Below, one piece after another: positions 49,183-57,216 of a stretch of DNA of 64,000 nucleotides (the stretch's first letter is position 1; each line of letters begins with the position of its first letter). This DNA is from Kitasatospora kifunensis. Its GTDB lineage: Bacteria; Actinomycetota; Actinomycetes; Streptomycetales; Streptomycetaceae. The notes under the pieces are model-generated. The model was not told the DNA's origin and ran no database searches. It worked only from the letters and a program-made list of their open reading frames with translations. The translations under genes were made by a program, and so were the position numbers. The DNA is taken from positions 62,001 through 126,000 of the forward strand of contig NZ_JACHJV010000001.1 in the NCBI RefSeq assembly GCF_014203855.1, given 5' to 3'.

Positions 49183-51669
49183 ATGCAAGCTCTTCTGCGT
49201 ACCGAAGCCACCGTCCGCGCCCACCTGCTCGAGGTGCGTTCCTACCACGTCGCCCTGGACGTCACCCGGGGCGAGCGGACCTTCCGCAGCACCTCGGTGA
49301 TCCGGTTCGGCTGTACGGAGCCCGGCGCGCCCTCCTTCGTGCAGATCGAGCCCGAGGTCCTGCTGCGCGCCGAGCTCAACGGCCGCCCGCTCGACCCGGC
49401 CACCCTGGACGGCAACCGGCTGCCGCTGCCCGAACTGGCCGCCGAGAACGAGCTGCTGGTCGAGGCCGACATGGCCTACTCGCACACCGCCGAGGGCCTG
49501 CACCGCTTCACCGACCCGGCCGACGGCGCCGGATACGTGTACGCCTCGTGCGGCCCCGACCTCGCCCCGAAGGTCTTCGCCTGCTTCGACCAGCCGGACC
49601 TGAAGGCGCCGTTCACCTTCAGCGTCACCGCTCCCGCGGACTGGACGGTGATCGGCAACGGCACGGCCGGCCAACTGGCCGACGGCCGTTGGGAGATCGC
49701 CCCGGTCGGACCGATCTCCCCGTACCTGATCACCGTGGTCGGCGGCCCGCTGCACGCGGTGCGCGCCGACCACGACGGCATACCGCTGGGCCTGTACGCC
49801 CGCCGCTCGCTCGCCGCCGAGCTCGACCGCGAGGCCGCGGAGCTGTTCGAGGTGACCCGCGCCTCCTTCGACCGCCTGCACGAACTCTTCGAGGAGCGCT
49901 ACCCGTTCGGCGGCTACGACCAGGTGTTCGTGCCGGAGTTCAACTGGGGCGCGATGGAGAACCCGGGCTGCGTGGTGTTCCGGGACGAGCTGCTGTTCCG
50001 CTCCGCGCCCACCGACGCGCAACGCGCGCTGCGCGCCATCGTGGTCTGCCACGAGATGGCCCACATGTGGTTCGGCGACCTGGTCACCCTGGCCTGGTGG
50101 GACGATGTGTGGCTGAACGAGTCGTTCGCCGAGATGCTCGGCCACCGGATCGCGGCCGAAGCCACCCGGTACACCGGTGCCTGGACGATATTCGCCGCCC
50201 GCCGCAAGGGCTGGGGCTACGACGCCGACCAGCGGCCCACCACCCACCCCATCGCCGCCAGCGCGGCGGCCTCGGCAGCCGAGGCGCTGGCCAACTTCGA
50301 CGGCATCTCGTACGCCAAGGGCGCCTCGGCACTGCGCCAACTGACGCACTGGCTGGGCGACGAGAGGTTCTTCGCGGGCCTCAACGCGTACTTCGCCAAG
50401 CACCGCTGGGGCAACGCCGAGCTCGGCGACTTCCTCACCGCGCTGAGCAGCACCGACGGCCCCGACGTGCCTGACTGGGCCGACCAGTGGCTGCGCACCA
50501 CCGGCGTGGACACCCTGCGGATCGAGGTCCAGGAGCAGGACGGCGTGCTCGGCAGCGCCACGCTGGTCAACGACGGCAGCCGCCCGCACCGGGTGCGGAT
50601 CGGCGTGTACGAACGCGAGGGAGAGGCGATCGTGGTGCGGCGGCGGCTGGACGCCGAGGTCGGCCCCGGCGCCCGCACCCCGCTGCCCGAGCTCATCGGT
50701 GCCGGGCGACCGGCCCTGCTGCTGCCCAACGACGGCGACCTCAGCTGGGCGCGGATCCGGCTCGACGAGCACTCGGCGGCCACCGTCACGGCATCCCTGT
50801 CGGCCGTCACGGACGAGCTGGCCCGCGCCGTGCTCTGGGAGCACGCCCGCGACCTGACCCGGTGCGCCGAACTGTCCGCCGACGGCTATCTGCGCCTGGT
50901 CGCCGCCCACCTGCCGAGCGAGAGCGCGGACAGCATCGTGGAGGCGGTACTGGCCTTCGCCGCCGACCACGTGGTGGCCCGCTACCTCGCCCCGGCCGAC
51001 CGGCCGCAGGCACTGCTCCTGCTGGGTGCCACCGCGCGGGCCCTGCTCGCTCGGCCGGACGCCGGCCAGGGCCTGCGGATCGCCGCCCTGCGCACGGTGA
51101 TCGCCACCGCCTCGGGTGACGAGCAGCTCGCCGAGCTGACCGGTTGGCTGGCAGGCCACGACCTGCCGTCGGGCCTGACGTTCGACGCCGACCAGCGGTG
51201 GGCCGCACTCGCCCGGCTGGCCGCGGCCGGTGCGGCGGACGAGGAGCGGATCGCGGCCGAGCTGGCCGCCGATCCCACCAACACCGGTGAGCAGGGCGCG
51301 GCCCGGGCCCGGGCCGCACTGGCGCACGACGCGGCCAAGGAGCGCGCCTGGCAGCAGCTGTTCAGCCCCGAGACGCTCTCCAACCACCTGCTGGTCGCGA
51401 CCGCTGAGGGCTTCTGGCGCTCCGGCGATCCGCAGACCCAACAGGCATACGTGCGGCGGTACTTCGATCAGATCCCGACCGCCGGCGAACGCGGCGGCGC
51501 GGTCGCCAAGGCGCTGGCCACCACCCTCTTCCCGGCGGGCGCGGCCGAGGCCGCCACGATCAGCGCGGCCGAGGAGTGCCTGGCCCGCACCGACCTGGCC
51601 CCGCACCTGCGCCGCTTCCTCGCGGACGGTCTCGACGACCTGCGCCGGGCGGCGGCCCACCGGTCCTGA
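49183..51669 (+). CDS. pepN: Aminopeptidase N, M1 family zinc metallopeptidase
   Basis: A protein of 828 residues. NWGAMENPGCVVF (GAMEN substrate motif, about 252-264) and VVCHEMAHMWFGDLV (HExxH zinc motif, about 287-301) followed by WLNESFAEM (third zinc ligand Glu) are diagnostic. The N-terminal beta domain and the long helical C-terminal ERAP1-like domain are complete, so length is normal. It removes N-terminal amino acids from peptides in the cytoplasm. The ATG at 49183 has no good ribosome-binding site. A hairpin follows the stop. It is a housekeeping-type gene, though an accessory peptide-processing role cannot be excluded. Confidence 0.95.
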   Translation: MQALLRTEATVRAHLLEVRSYHVALDVTRGERTFRSTSVIRFGCTEPGAPSFVQIEPEVLLRAELNGRPLDPATLDGNRLPLPELAAENELLVEADMAYSHTAEGLHRFTDPADGAGYVYASCGPDLAPKVFACFDQPDLKAPFTFSVTAPADWTVIGNGTAGQLADGRWEIAPVGPISPYLITVVGGPLHAVRADHDGIPLGLYARRSLAAELDREAAELFEVTRASFDRLHELFEERYPFGGYDQVFVPEFNWGAMENPGCVVFRDELLFRSAPTDAQRALRAIVVCHEMAHMWFGDLVTLAWWDDVWLNESFAEMLGHRIAAEATRYTGAWTIFAARRKGWGYDADQRPTTHPIAASAAASAAEALANFDGISYAKGASALRQLTHWLGDERFFAGLNAYFAKHRWGNAELGDFLTALSSTDGPDVPDWADQWLRTTGVDTLRIEVQEQDGVLGSATLVNDGSRPHRVRIGVYEREGEAIVVRRRLDAEVGPGARTPLPELIGAGRPALLLPNDGDLSWARIRLDEHSAATVTASLSAVTDELARAVLWEHARDLTRCAELSADGYLRLVAAHLPSESADSIVEAVLAFAADHVVARYLAPADRPQALLLLGATARALLARPDAGQGLRIAALRTVIATASGDEQLAELTGWLAGHDLPSGLTFDADQRWAALARLAAAGAADEERIAAELAADPTNTGEQGAARARAALAHDAAKERAWQQLFSPETLSNHLLVATAEGFWRSGDPQTQQAYVRRYFDQIPTAGERGGAVAKALATTLFPAGAAEAATISAAEECLARTDLAPHLRRFLADGLDDLRRAAAHRS

Positions 51670-51696
51670 CTCGGACCGGCCGGCAGTCGCTGATTC

Positions 51697-51737
51697 GCAC
51701 GCACCATCGAGCGATGGACCTGTTCGATGGTGCGTGC
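51697..51737. terminator. Hairpin terminator between convergent genes
   Basis: GCACGCACCATCGA (51697-51710) and TCGATGGTGCGTGC (51724-51737) form a perfect 14-bp stem with a 13-nt loop. It lies between the stops of the aminopeptidase (51669) and the sugar dehydratase (51746), so it can terminate both. Confidence 0.85.
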
Positions 51738-51745
51738 GGCCACGC

Positions 51746-52768
51746 TCAGACCTGGTAGCGCTCCGGGGCGAGCAGGTGCAGGTTCTCGGCGACCCAGGCG
51801 GAGGTCCGGCGCAGGCCCTCGTCCAGGTCGACCCGGGGCTGCCAGCCGGCCAGCTCGCGGGCCTTGGTGTTGTCGGAGAGCAGCCGCTCGACCTCGCTGC
51901 CGCCCGGACGCAGCCGGGTGGGGTCGACCACGATCTCGGCATCGCGGCCGGAGGCGACGATCAGAGCCTTGGCCAGGTCGCCGATCGAGACCTCGGTGCC
52001 GGTGCCCAGGTTGACGACCTCACCGAGCGTGCGGTCGGCGCGGGCGACGGCGAGGAAGCCTTCGGCGGTGTCGGTGGCGTAGGTGAAGTCGCGGGTGGGG
52101 GTGAGCGAGCCGAGGCGTACCTCGCGGGCGCCGGAGTGCAGTTGGGCCAGCACGGTGGGGATGACCGCGCGGGCGGACTGGCGGGGGCCGTAGGTGTTGA
52201 AGGGGCGGACCACCGAGACCGGCAGCTCGAAGGCGTGCCAGTAGGACAGCGCCGCCATGTCCGCGCCGATCTTGGAGGCGGAGTAGGGCGACTGCGGCTG
52301 GAGCGGGTGGTGTTCGCTGATCGGGGCGGTGATGGCGGTGCCGTAGACCTCGCTGGTGGAGGTGTGGATCAGCCGGGCGCCGTGCCGCAGGCAGGCCGCG
52401 GCGATGTTCTGGGTGCCGACCACGTTGGTCTGCACGTAGGCCTCGGGGGCCTGGTAGCTGTACGGGATGCCGATCAGCGCGGCGAGGTGGAAGACGGTGT
52501 CGCAGCCGGCCACCGCGTCCAGCACCCGTCCGGAGTCGCGGACGTCGCCGGCCACCATCTCCACCTGACTGCTCGTCAGGTAGTGGGCGAGGTAGCCGCG
52601 TTCGGCATACGGCTTGTAGTGCACCAGGGCCCGCACCCGGGCGCCGCGTTCGACCAGGAGGTCGACCAGGGTGCTGCCGATGAAGCCCTCGGCGCCGGTG
52701 ACCAGCACCGTGCGGCCGTTCCAGTCCTGGGCTGCGATCGGGGTGTGGGCTGCGGTCGTGTCGTTCAT
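51746..52768 (-). CDS. NAD-dependent epimerase/dehydratase (extended SDR, NDP-sugar type)
   Basis: A protein of 340 residues. VLVTGAEGFIGSTLVDLL (about 21-38) is the NAD-binding loop, STSEVYG the catalytic Ser region, YSASKIGADM the YxxxK pair (about 163-167), and VVRPFNTYGPRQSAR the NDP-sugar-binding loop. Layout resembles UDP-GlcNAc or GDP-mannose 4,6-dehydratases. Its ATG overlaps the stop of the MurG-like gene (ATGA), so the two proteins are made together and probably act in sequence on an NDP-sugar (inference). Confidence 0.9.
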   Translation of the reverse strand: MNDTTAAHTPIAAQDWNGRTVLVTGAEGFIGSTLVDLLVERGARVRALVHYKPYAERGYLAHYLTSSQVEMVAGDVRDSGRVLDAVAGCDTVFHLAALIGIPYSYQAPEAYVQTNVVGTQNIAAACLRHGARLIHTSTSEVYGTAITAPISEHHPLQPQSPYSASKIGADMAALSYWHAFELPVSVVRPFNTYGPRQSARAVIPTVLAQLHSGAREVRLGSLTPTRDFTYATDTAEGFLAVARADRTLGEVVNLGTGTEVSIGDLAKALIVASGRDAEIVVDPTRLRPGGSEVERLLSDNTKARELAGWQPRVDLDEGLRRTSAWVAENLHLLAPERYQV

Positions 52769-53982
52769 GCGGTCCTCCAGGGGGTGTAGTTGGCCGAGTT
52801 GACCGGGTAGGCCGAGCTGACGGAGTGGGCCGGGTGGCCGAGCGGTGCCGGGGCCCGGCCGATGGTGCGCAGCACCTTGGCGGCGAGCAGGTCGGCGGCC
52901 TTGGCGTGGGTGCCCGGCTCGGCCGCCCTGCTCATCGCGTCCAGCAACCTGGGGTCGGCGAGCAGGGGTTCGAGGAGCTGGGCCAGTGCGTCGCCGGTAC
53001 AGGCGCCGTCCGGCAGCAGCAGACCGGCGCCGACGTCGGAGAGCACCCGGGCGTTGTGGGTCTGGTGGTCGTGCGGGGCGTGCGGGTAGGGGACCAGGAT
53101 GGCGGGCATGCCGATGCTCGACAGTTCCGCCACGGTGGCCGAGCCGGCCCGGCAGACCATCACGTCGGCTGCCGCGTAGGCCAGGTCCATCCGGTCCAGG
53201 TAGGCCACCGCGGTGGCCACCGGGCTGCCGTCCAGCTCGGCCCTGACCTGGTCCAGGGCGGCGGGGCCGGTCTTGATCAGCAGGCGCAGGTCGGTGCGGT
53301 ACCGCCAGCGCTCGGCCAGCTCGACGGCGGCGGCGGTCAGGCGGGCGGCGCCGAGGCTGCCGCCGTTGAAGACCACCAGCCGGACCCCGTCAGGGACGCC
53401 GAAGTACCGGCGGGCCTGGTCGCGCAGCGCCGCGCGGTCCAAGGTGGCCACCGCACCGACCAGCGGCATGCCGACGGTCTCCGCCGCCAGGCCGCTCGGC
53501 AGGTGCTCGCGGGTGCGGTCGAAGGCGAGCGCGACGTGCGGGGTGAGCTTGGCCGCGAAGCGGTTGGCCCGTCCGGGCACCGCGTTCGACTCGTGCACCA
53601 CGCTGGGCAGCTTGGCGAGCTTCGCACCGACGATCACCGGCGCGCTGGGGTAGCCACCCATCCCGACCGCCACCTGCGCGCCCTCGGCGCGCAGGATCTC
53701 CTGGCACTGGCGGCCCGAACGCAGCAGCGCGGCGGGCAGCAGGTAGCGGCGCAGGCCGAGGGAGGCGTCGAACGGGATCATGTCCACCGTGTGCAGCCGG
53801 TAGCCGGCCTCGGGGATCAGCCGGGTCTCCAGACCGCGATCAGTGCCCACGAACGAGATCACTGCTCTCGGATCTGCCCGGCGCAGCGCCTCGGCCAAGG
53901 CCAGGCCCGGATAGATGTGGCCGCCGGTCCCACCGGCGCCGATCACCACTGACAGGGGTTGGTCCTCGTGCTCTGTCCTCAT
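52765..53982 (-). CDS. MurG-like UDP-GlcNAc glycosyltransferase (paralogue)
   Basis: A protein of 405 residues with the MurG/GT28 fold. GAGGTGGHIYPGLALAEAL (glycine-rich loop, about 15-33), VGMGGYPSAPVIVGAKL, VVHESNAVPGRANRFAAKL (MurG HExNxxPGxANR), VFNGGSLGA, and the C-terminal donor site VCRAGSATVAELSSIGMPAI. The housekeeping murG lies in the division and cell-wall cluster, and no such genes are seen here, so this is probably a second, specialised copy. It may glycosylate a lipid- or peptide-linked acceptor using the sugar from the coupled dehydratase. The divergent operon at 54.2 kb shares its 200-bp upstream region. Confidence 0.85.
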   Translation of the reverse strand: MRTEHEDQPLSVVIGAGGTGGHIYPGLALAEALRRADPRAVISFVGTDRGLETRLIPEAGYRLHTVDMIPFDASLGLRRYLLPAALLRSGRQCQEILRAEGAQVAVGMGGYPSAPVIVGAKLAKLPSVVHESNAVPGRANRFAAKLTPHVALAFDRTREHLPSGLAAETVGMPLVGAVATLDRAALRDQARRYFGVPDGVRLVVFNGGSLGAARLTAAAVELAERWRYRTDLRLLIKTGPAALDQVRAELDGSPVATAVAYLDRMDLAYAAADVMVCRAGSATVAELSSIGMPAILVPYPHAPHDHQTHNARVLSDVGAGLLLPDGACTGDALAQLLEPLLADPRLLDAMSRAAEPGTHAKAADLLAAKVLRTIGRAPAPLGHPAHSVSSAYPVNSANYTPWRTA

Positions 53983-54184
53983 GTCCTGCAGCCTGCTGTG
54001 CCGGGTTAAGAGAGTTATCAGAGCCCGGAATAGTCAGCTTTGTCGCCCATGTGACGTTCGGGTCCTGATGCGGTGCGGGGGCGATCGTGGGAATTTGGCT
54101 CTTGGGGGCGGATCCGGCGACCGCGCGAAGCGGCCGCCCGGGGCGCGGCAGCCCAGCGCGCCGTCGAACCGTTCGGAGGTGCCC

Positions 54185-55429
54185 ATGGCCGTGTCGATGG
54201 GAGTCGAGGAGGAGTTCCACATCGTCGATGTGGAGAGCCGGATGCTGGTCGCACGCGCCCACGAGGTACTGGACGTTCTCCCGGGCCGCGGCTTCGCCAC
54301 CGAGTTCCAGCAGTCCGTTGTCGAATCCAACAGCGGCGTGCACGCCTCGCTGGACGCTCTCCACGCCGACCTGGCCCGATCCCGGCGGACCCTGGCCGGC
54401 GCGGCCGCACCGCTGGGTCTGGCGGTCGTGGCGGCCGGCACCGTGCCGCTGGCCCGCCCCGGTTCGGTGGACGCCACACCGCACCCCCGGTACGCGCGCA
54501 TGGTCGACGAGTACCGCATGGTGGCCGACGAGCAGCTGATCTGCGGCGCGCAGGTCCACGTGGACGTGCCCGACCGCGACACGGCCGTGCGCGCGATGTG
54601 CGCGATCTCGCCTTGGCTGCCCACCCTGCTGGCCCTGTCCGCCAGCTCCCCGTTCTGGCTCGGCGCCGACACCGGCTACGCCAGTTGGCGCACCTTGCTG
54701 TGGCAGCGCTGGCCCACCACGGGCCCGGTCGGCTGCTTCGGCTCGGCAGTCGGCTATGACGCGGCCGTGGCCGCGCTGGTGCGCTCCGGAGTGATCAGCG
54801 ACGCGGGGATGGTCTACTACGACATCCGGCCCTCCGCGCACCAGCGGACCCTGGAGCTGCGCATCTGCGACGCCTGCCCGCGGGTGGAGACGGTGGTGAT
54901 GATCGCCGGACTGTTCCGCGCCCTGGTGGTCGATGCCTGCGAGGCCGTGCGGGGCAGCCACCACTGTCAGGGGTCACGGCAGCCGTGGCTGCGGGCCGCG
55001 ACCTGGCGGGCCGCCCGCTCCGGCCTGGACGGCGCCCTGGTGGACCCGACCACCGGCCTGGCGACACCGGCCCGGGTCGTGGTCCGCTCGCTGCTGACGC
55101 GGTTGCGGCCCACCCTGGAGAGGTTCGGCGACTGGGCGAACGTCTGCGCGCTGGCGGAACAGTCACTGGCTCGCGGCGACGCCGCCCAGCAGCTGCGCAG
55201 CGTCGCCGAGAGCGACGGCCTGGCGGCGGTGGTCGACCTCCTGGCGGGCCAGACCCGCGCCGGCACCTCCCCTCGGGCACGGATCGGTACCCGGATCCAG
55301 CCCGCGCCCGAGCGGCACAGCCGGGCCGCCCGCGTCGCGGCCCGCCGATCGAACGCGGCACGCGGCCGTGCGATCAGGACCACGACCAGCGACGAACGGA
55401 CCGGAGGTGCGTCCTCATGTGCGGGCTGA
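54185..55429 (+). CDS. Carboxylate-amine ligase, YbdK/GCS2 family
   Basis: A protein of 414 residues. MAVSMGVEEEFHIVD at the N-terminus is the GCS2 signature, followed by SNSGVHASLDALHADLARSR, CGAQVHVDVPDRD and YYDIRPSAHQRTLELRICD. The family makes gamma-glutamyl or related amide bonds with ATP (EgtA and YbdK are relatives). A basic tail of 50 residues (about 365-414) exceeds the family core. ATG at 54185 has GGAGGT. The asparagine-synthase-like gene starts 13 nt before its stop. It is placed where a dipeptide-forming ligase would be needed for the next enzyme (inference). Confidence 0.85.
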   Translation: MAVSMGVEEEFHIVDVESRMLVARAHEVLDVLPGRGFATEFQQSVVESNSGVHASLDALHADLARSRRTLAGAAAPLGLAVVAAGTVPLARPGSVDATPHPRYARMVDEYRMVADEQLICGAQVHVDVPDRDTAVRAMCAISPWLPTLLALSASSPFWLGADTGYASWRTLLWQRWPTTGPVGCFGSAVGYDAAVAALVRSGVISDAGMVYYDIRPSAHQRTLELRICDACPRVETVVMIAGLFRALVVDACEAVRGSHHCQGSRQPWLRAATWRAARSGLDGALVDPTTGLATPARVVVRSLLTRLRPTLERFGDWANVCALAEQSLARGDAAQQLRSVAESDGLAAVVDLLAGQTRAGTSPRARIGTRIQPAPERHSRAARVAARRSNAARGRAIRTTTSDERTGGASSCAG

Positions 55430-57201
55430 GTGGAGAGATCCGCCTCGACGGCGGCCGTCCCGACCTGGCCGCCGTGGAGCGGATGACCGACCGGATGGCG
55501 GCGCGCGGACCCGACGGCCGCGGGCTGTGGTCCCAGGGCTCGGTGGCCTTCGGTCACCGTCGACTGAAGATCATCGACCTGTCCGAACGCGGGGCCCAAC
55601 CGATGACCGACCCCGAGGGCCGACTCGCCGGTGTCGTCAACGGCTGCGTCTACAACTACCGGGAGCTGCGGCAGGAGTTGGAGGGTCTGGGCCACCGCTT
55701 CTTCTCCGACTCGGACACCGAGGTGCTGCTCAAGGCCTACCGGCAGTGGGGCACGGCGTGCGTGGAGCACCTGTTCGGCATGTTCGCCTTCGCCGTGGCC
55801 GAGTTGGACACCGGCAAGGTGGTGCTCGCCCGCGACCGCCTGGGCATCAAACCCCTGTACCTGGCGCAGCGGGCGGACCGGCTGCGCTTCGCCTCCTCGC
55901 TGCCCGCCCTGCTCGCGGGCGGCGGGGTGGACACCTCCATCGACCCGGCCGCGCTGCACCAGTACCTGACCATGGCCGGCACGGTGTCGGCGCCGCGCAC
56001 CGTGCTCGCCGGCGTGCGCAAGCTCCCGCCGGCCACGGTGCGGGTCGTGGAGCCGGACGGCAGTCAGCACGAGCACTGCTACTGGCAGCCCTCCTACAGC
56101 CGTCGCCCCGAGCACGCGGGCATGGACGCCGTCGACTGGCAGGAGGCCGTCCTGGACGCGCTGCGCACCGCGGTGCGCCGCCGCACGGTGGCCGACGTCC
56201 CGCTGGGCGTGCTGCTCTCCGGTGGCCTGGACTCCAGCCTGATCGTGGCGTTGCTCGCCGAAGCCGGCCAGTGCGACCAGTCCACCTTCAGCGTGGGCTT
56301 CGAGGCGGAAGGCGGCGAAGCGGGCGACGAGTTCTGCTACTCGGACCTGGTGGCCAGGGAGTTCGCCACCGACCACCACCAGATCATGGTGGACTCCGAC
56401 CGGCTGCAGACCGCGGTGGACCGGGCGGTGGCGGCGATGAGCGAGCCGATGGTCAGCCACGACGTCGTCGCTTTCCACCTGCTGTCGGAACAGGTCTCCA
56501 AACACGTCAGCGTCGTGCAGAGCGGCCAGGGCGCCGACGAGATCTTCGCCGGATACCGCTGGCATCCGGCGCTGGCGGCCGTCTCGCGCGAGCAGGAGCC
56601 CGAGCGGTTCATCGAGGTGTTCTTCGACCGGACGCACGCGGAGTTGGGCCGGATGCTGCAACCGGAGCTGCTGGCGGATCACGACGCCTCCAGCGACCTG
56701 GTGCGCGCGCACATGGCACTCGGCGGAGCCGAGACCGCGCTGGACGCGGCCATGCGCCTGGACACCCACGTCCTGATGGTCGACGACCCGGTCAAGCGGG
56801 TCGACAACATGACCATGGACTGGGGACTGGAGGCGCGAGTGCCGTTCCTGGACCACGAGGTGGTCGAACTGGCCGCCGCCTGCCCCCCGGAGTTCAAGCT
56901 CGCCCACGGGGGCAAGGGCGTCGTCAAGGAGGCAGCCCGCAAACTGCTGCCGCACGAGGTCATCGACCGACCCAAGGGCTACTTCCCCGTCCCGGCGATC
57001 CGCCACCTGACCCCGCCGGTGCTCGACCGGATCCGGCAGGCCCTGTCGGCACCCGAGTGCCGGTCCCGGGGGATCTTCCAGGAGGCCTACCTGGCCGAGC
57101 TGTTGGCCGCGCCCAACGCCCACCGCACCGCGCGCGGGGCGAACACCCTGTGGCAGGTGGCCCTGTTGGAGATCTGGCTCCAGTCCCACGGGATCAGCTG
57201 A
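55417..57201 (+). CDS. Asparagine-synthase-type amidotransferase, N-acetylglutaminylglutamine amidotransferase-like
   Basis: A protein of 594 residues. Cys2 of MCGLSGEIRLDG is the N-terminal nucleophile of a class II glutaminase, and LLSGGLDSSLIVALL (about 267-281) the ATP-pyrophosphatase loop. The segments VDNMTMDWGLEARVPFLDHE and IDRPKGYFPVPAIRHL match the AsnO subgroup that amidates N-acetylglutaminylglutamine (NAGGN) in the osmoprotectant pathway. ATG at 55417 has GGAGGT upstream and overlaps the YbdK gene. The S9 peptidase follows at 15 nt. The usual NAGGN synthetase is not seen; the YbdK-type ligase could replace it. Confidence 0.85.
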   Translation: MCGLSGEIRLDGGRPDLAAVERMTDRMAARGPDGRGLWSQGSVAFGHRRLKIIDLSERGAQPMTDPEGRLAGVVNGCVYNYRELRQELEGLGHRFFSDSDTEVLLKAYRQWGTACVEHLFGMFAFAVAELDTGKVVLARDRLGIKPLYLAQRADRLRFASSLPALLAGGGVDTSIDPAALHQYLTMAGTVSAPRTVLAGVRKLPPATVRVVEPDGSQHEHCYWQPSYSRRPEHAGMDAVDWQEAVLDALRTAVRRRTVADVPLGVLLSGGLDSSLIVALLAEAGQCDQSTFSVGFEAEGGEAGDEFCYSDLVAREFATDHHQIMVDSDRLQTAVDRAVAAMSEPMVSHDVVAFHLLSEQVSKHVSVVQSGQGADEIFAGYRWHPALAAVSREQEPERFIEVFFDRTHAELGRMLQPELLADHDASSDLVRAHMALGGAETALDAAMRLDTHVLMVDDPVKRVDNMTMDWGLEARVPFLDHEVVELAAACPPEFKLAHGGKGVVKEAARKLLPHEVIDRPKGYFPVPAIRHLTPPVLDRIRQALSAPECRSRGIFQEAYLAELLAAPNAHRTARGANTLWQVALLEIWLQSHGIS

Positions 57202-57216
57202 GCGGAGGGGAGAAGC

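Noticed and set aside
49003..51942. Minus-strand open frame of 979 codons opposite the aminopeptidase
   Set aside because: Shadow of pepN, which has GAMEN and HExxH motifs on the plus strand. The translated minus strand has no recognisable domain.
51746..57201. Idea of a moenomycin-like cluster from the MurG-like, dehydratase and asparagine-synthase-like genes
   Set aside because: No prenyltransferase of the MoeO5/MoeN5 type is present, and the amidotransferase carries the NAGGN-subgroup motif instead.
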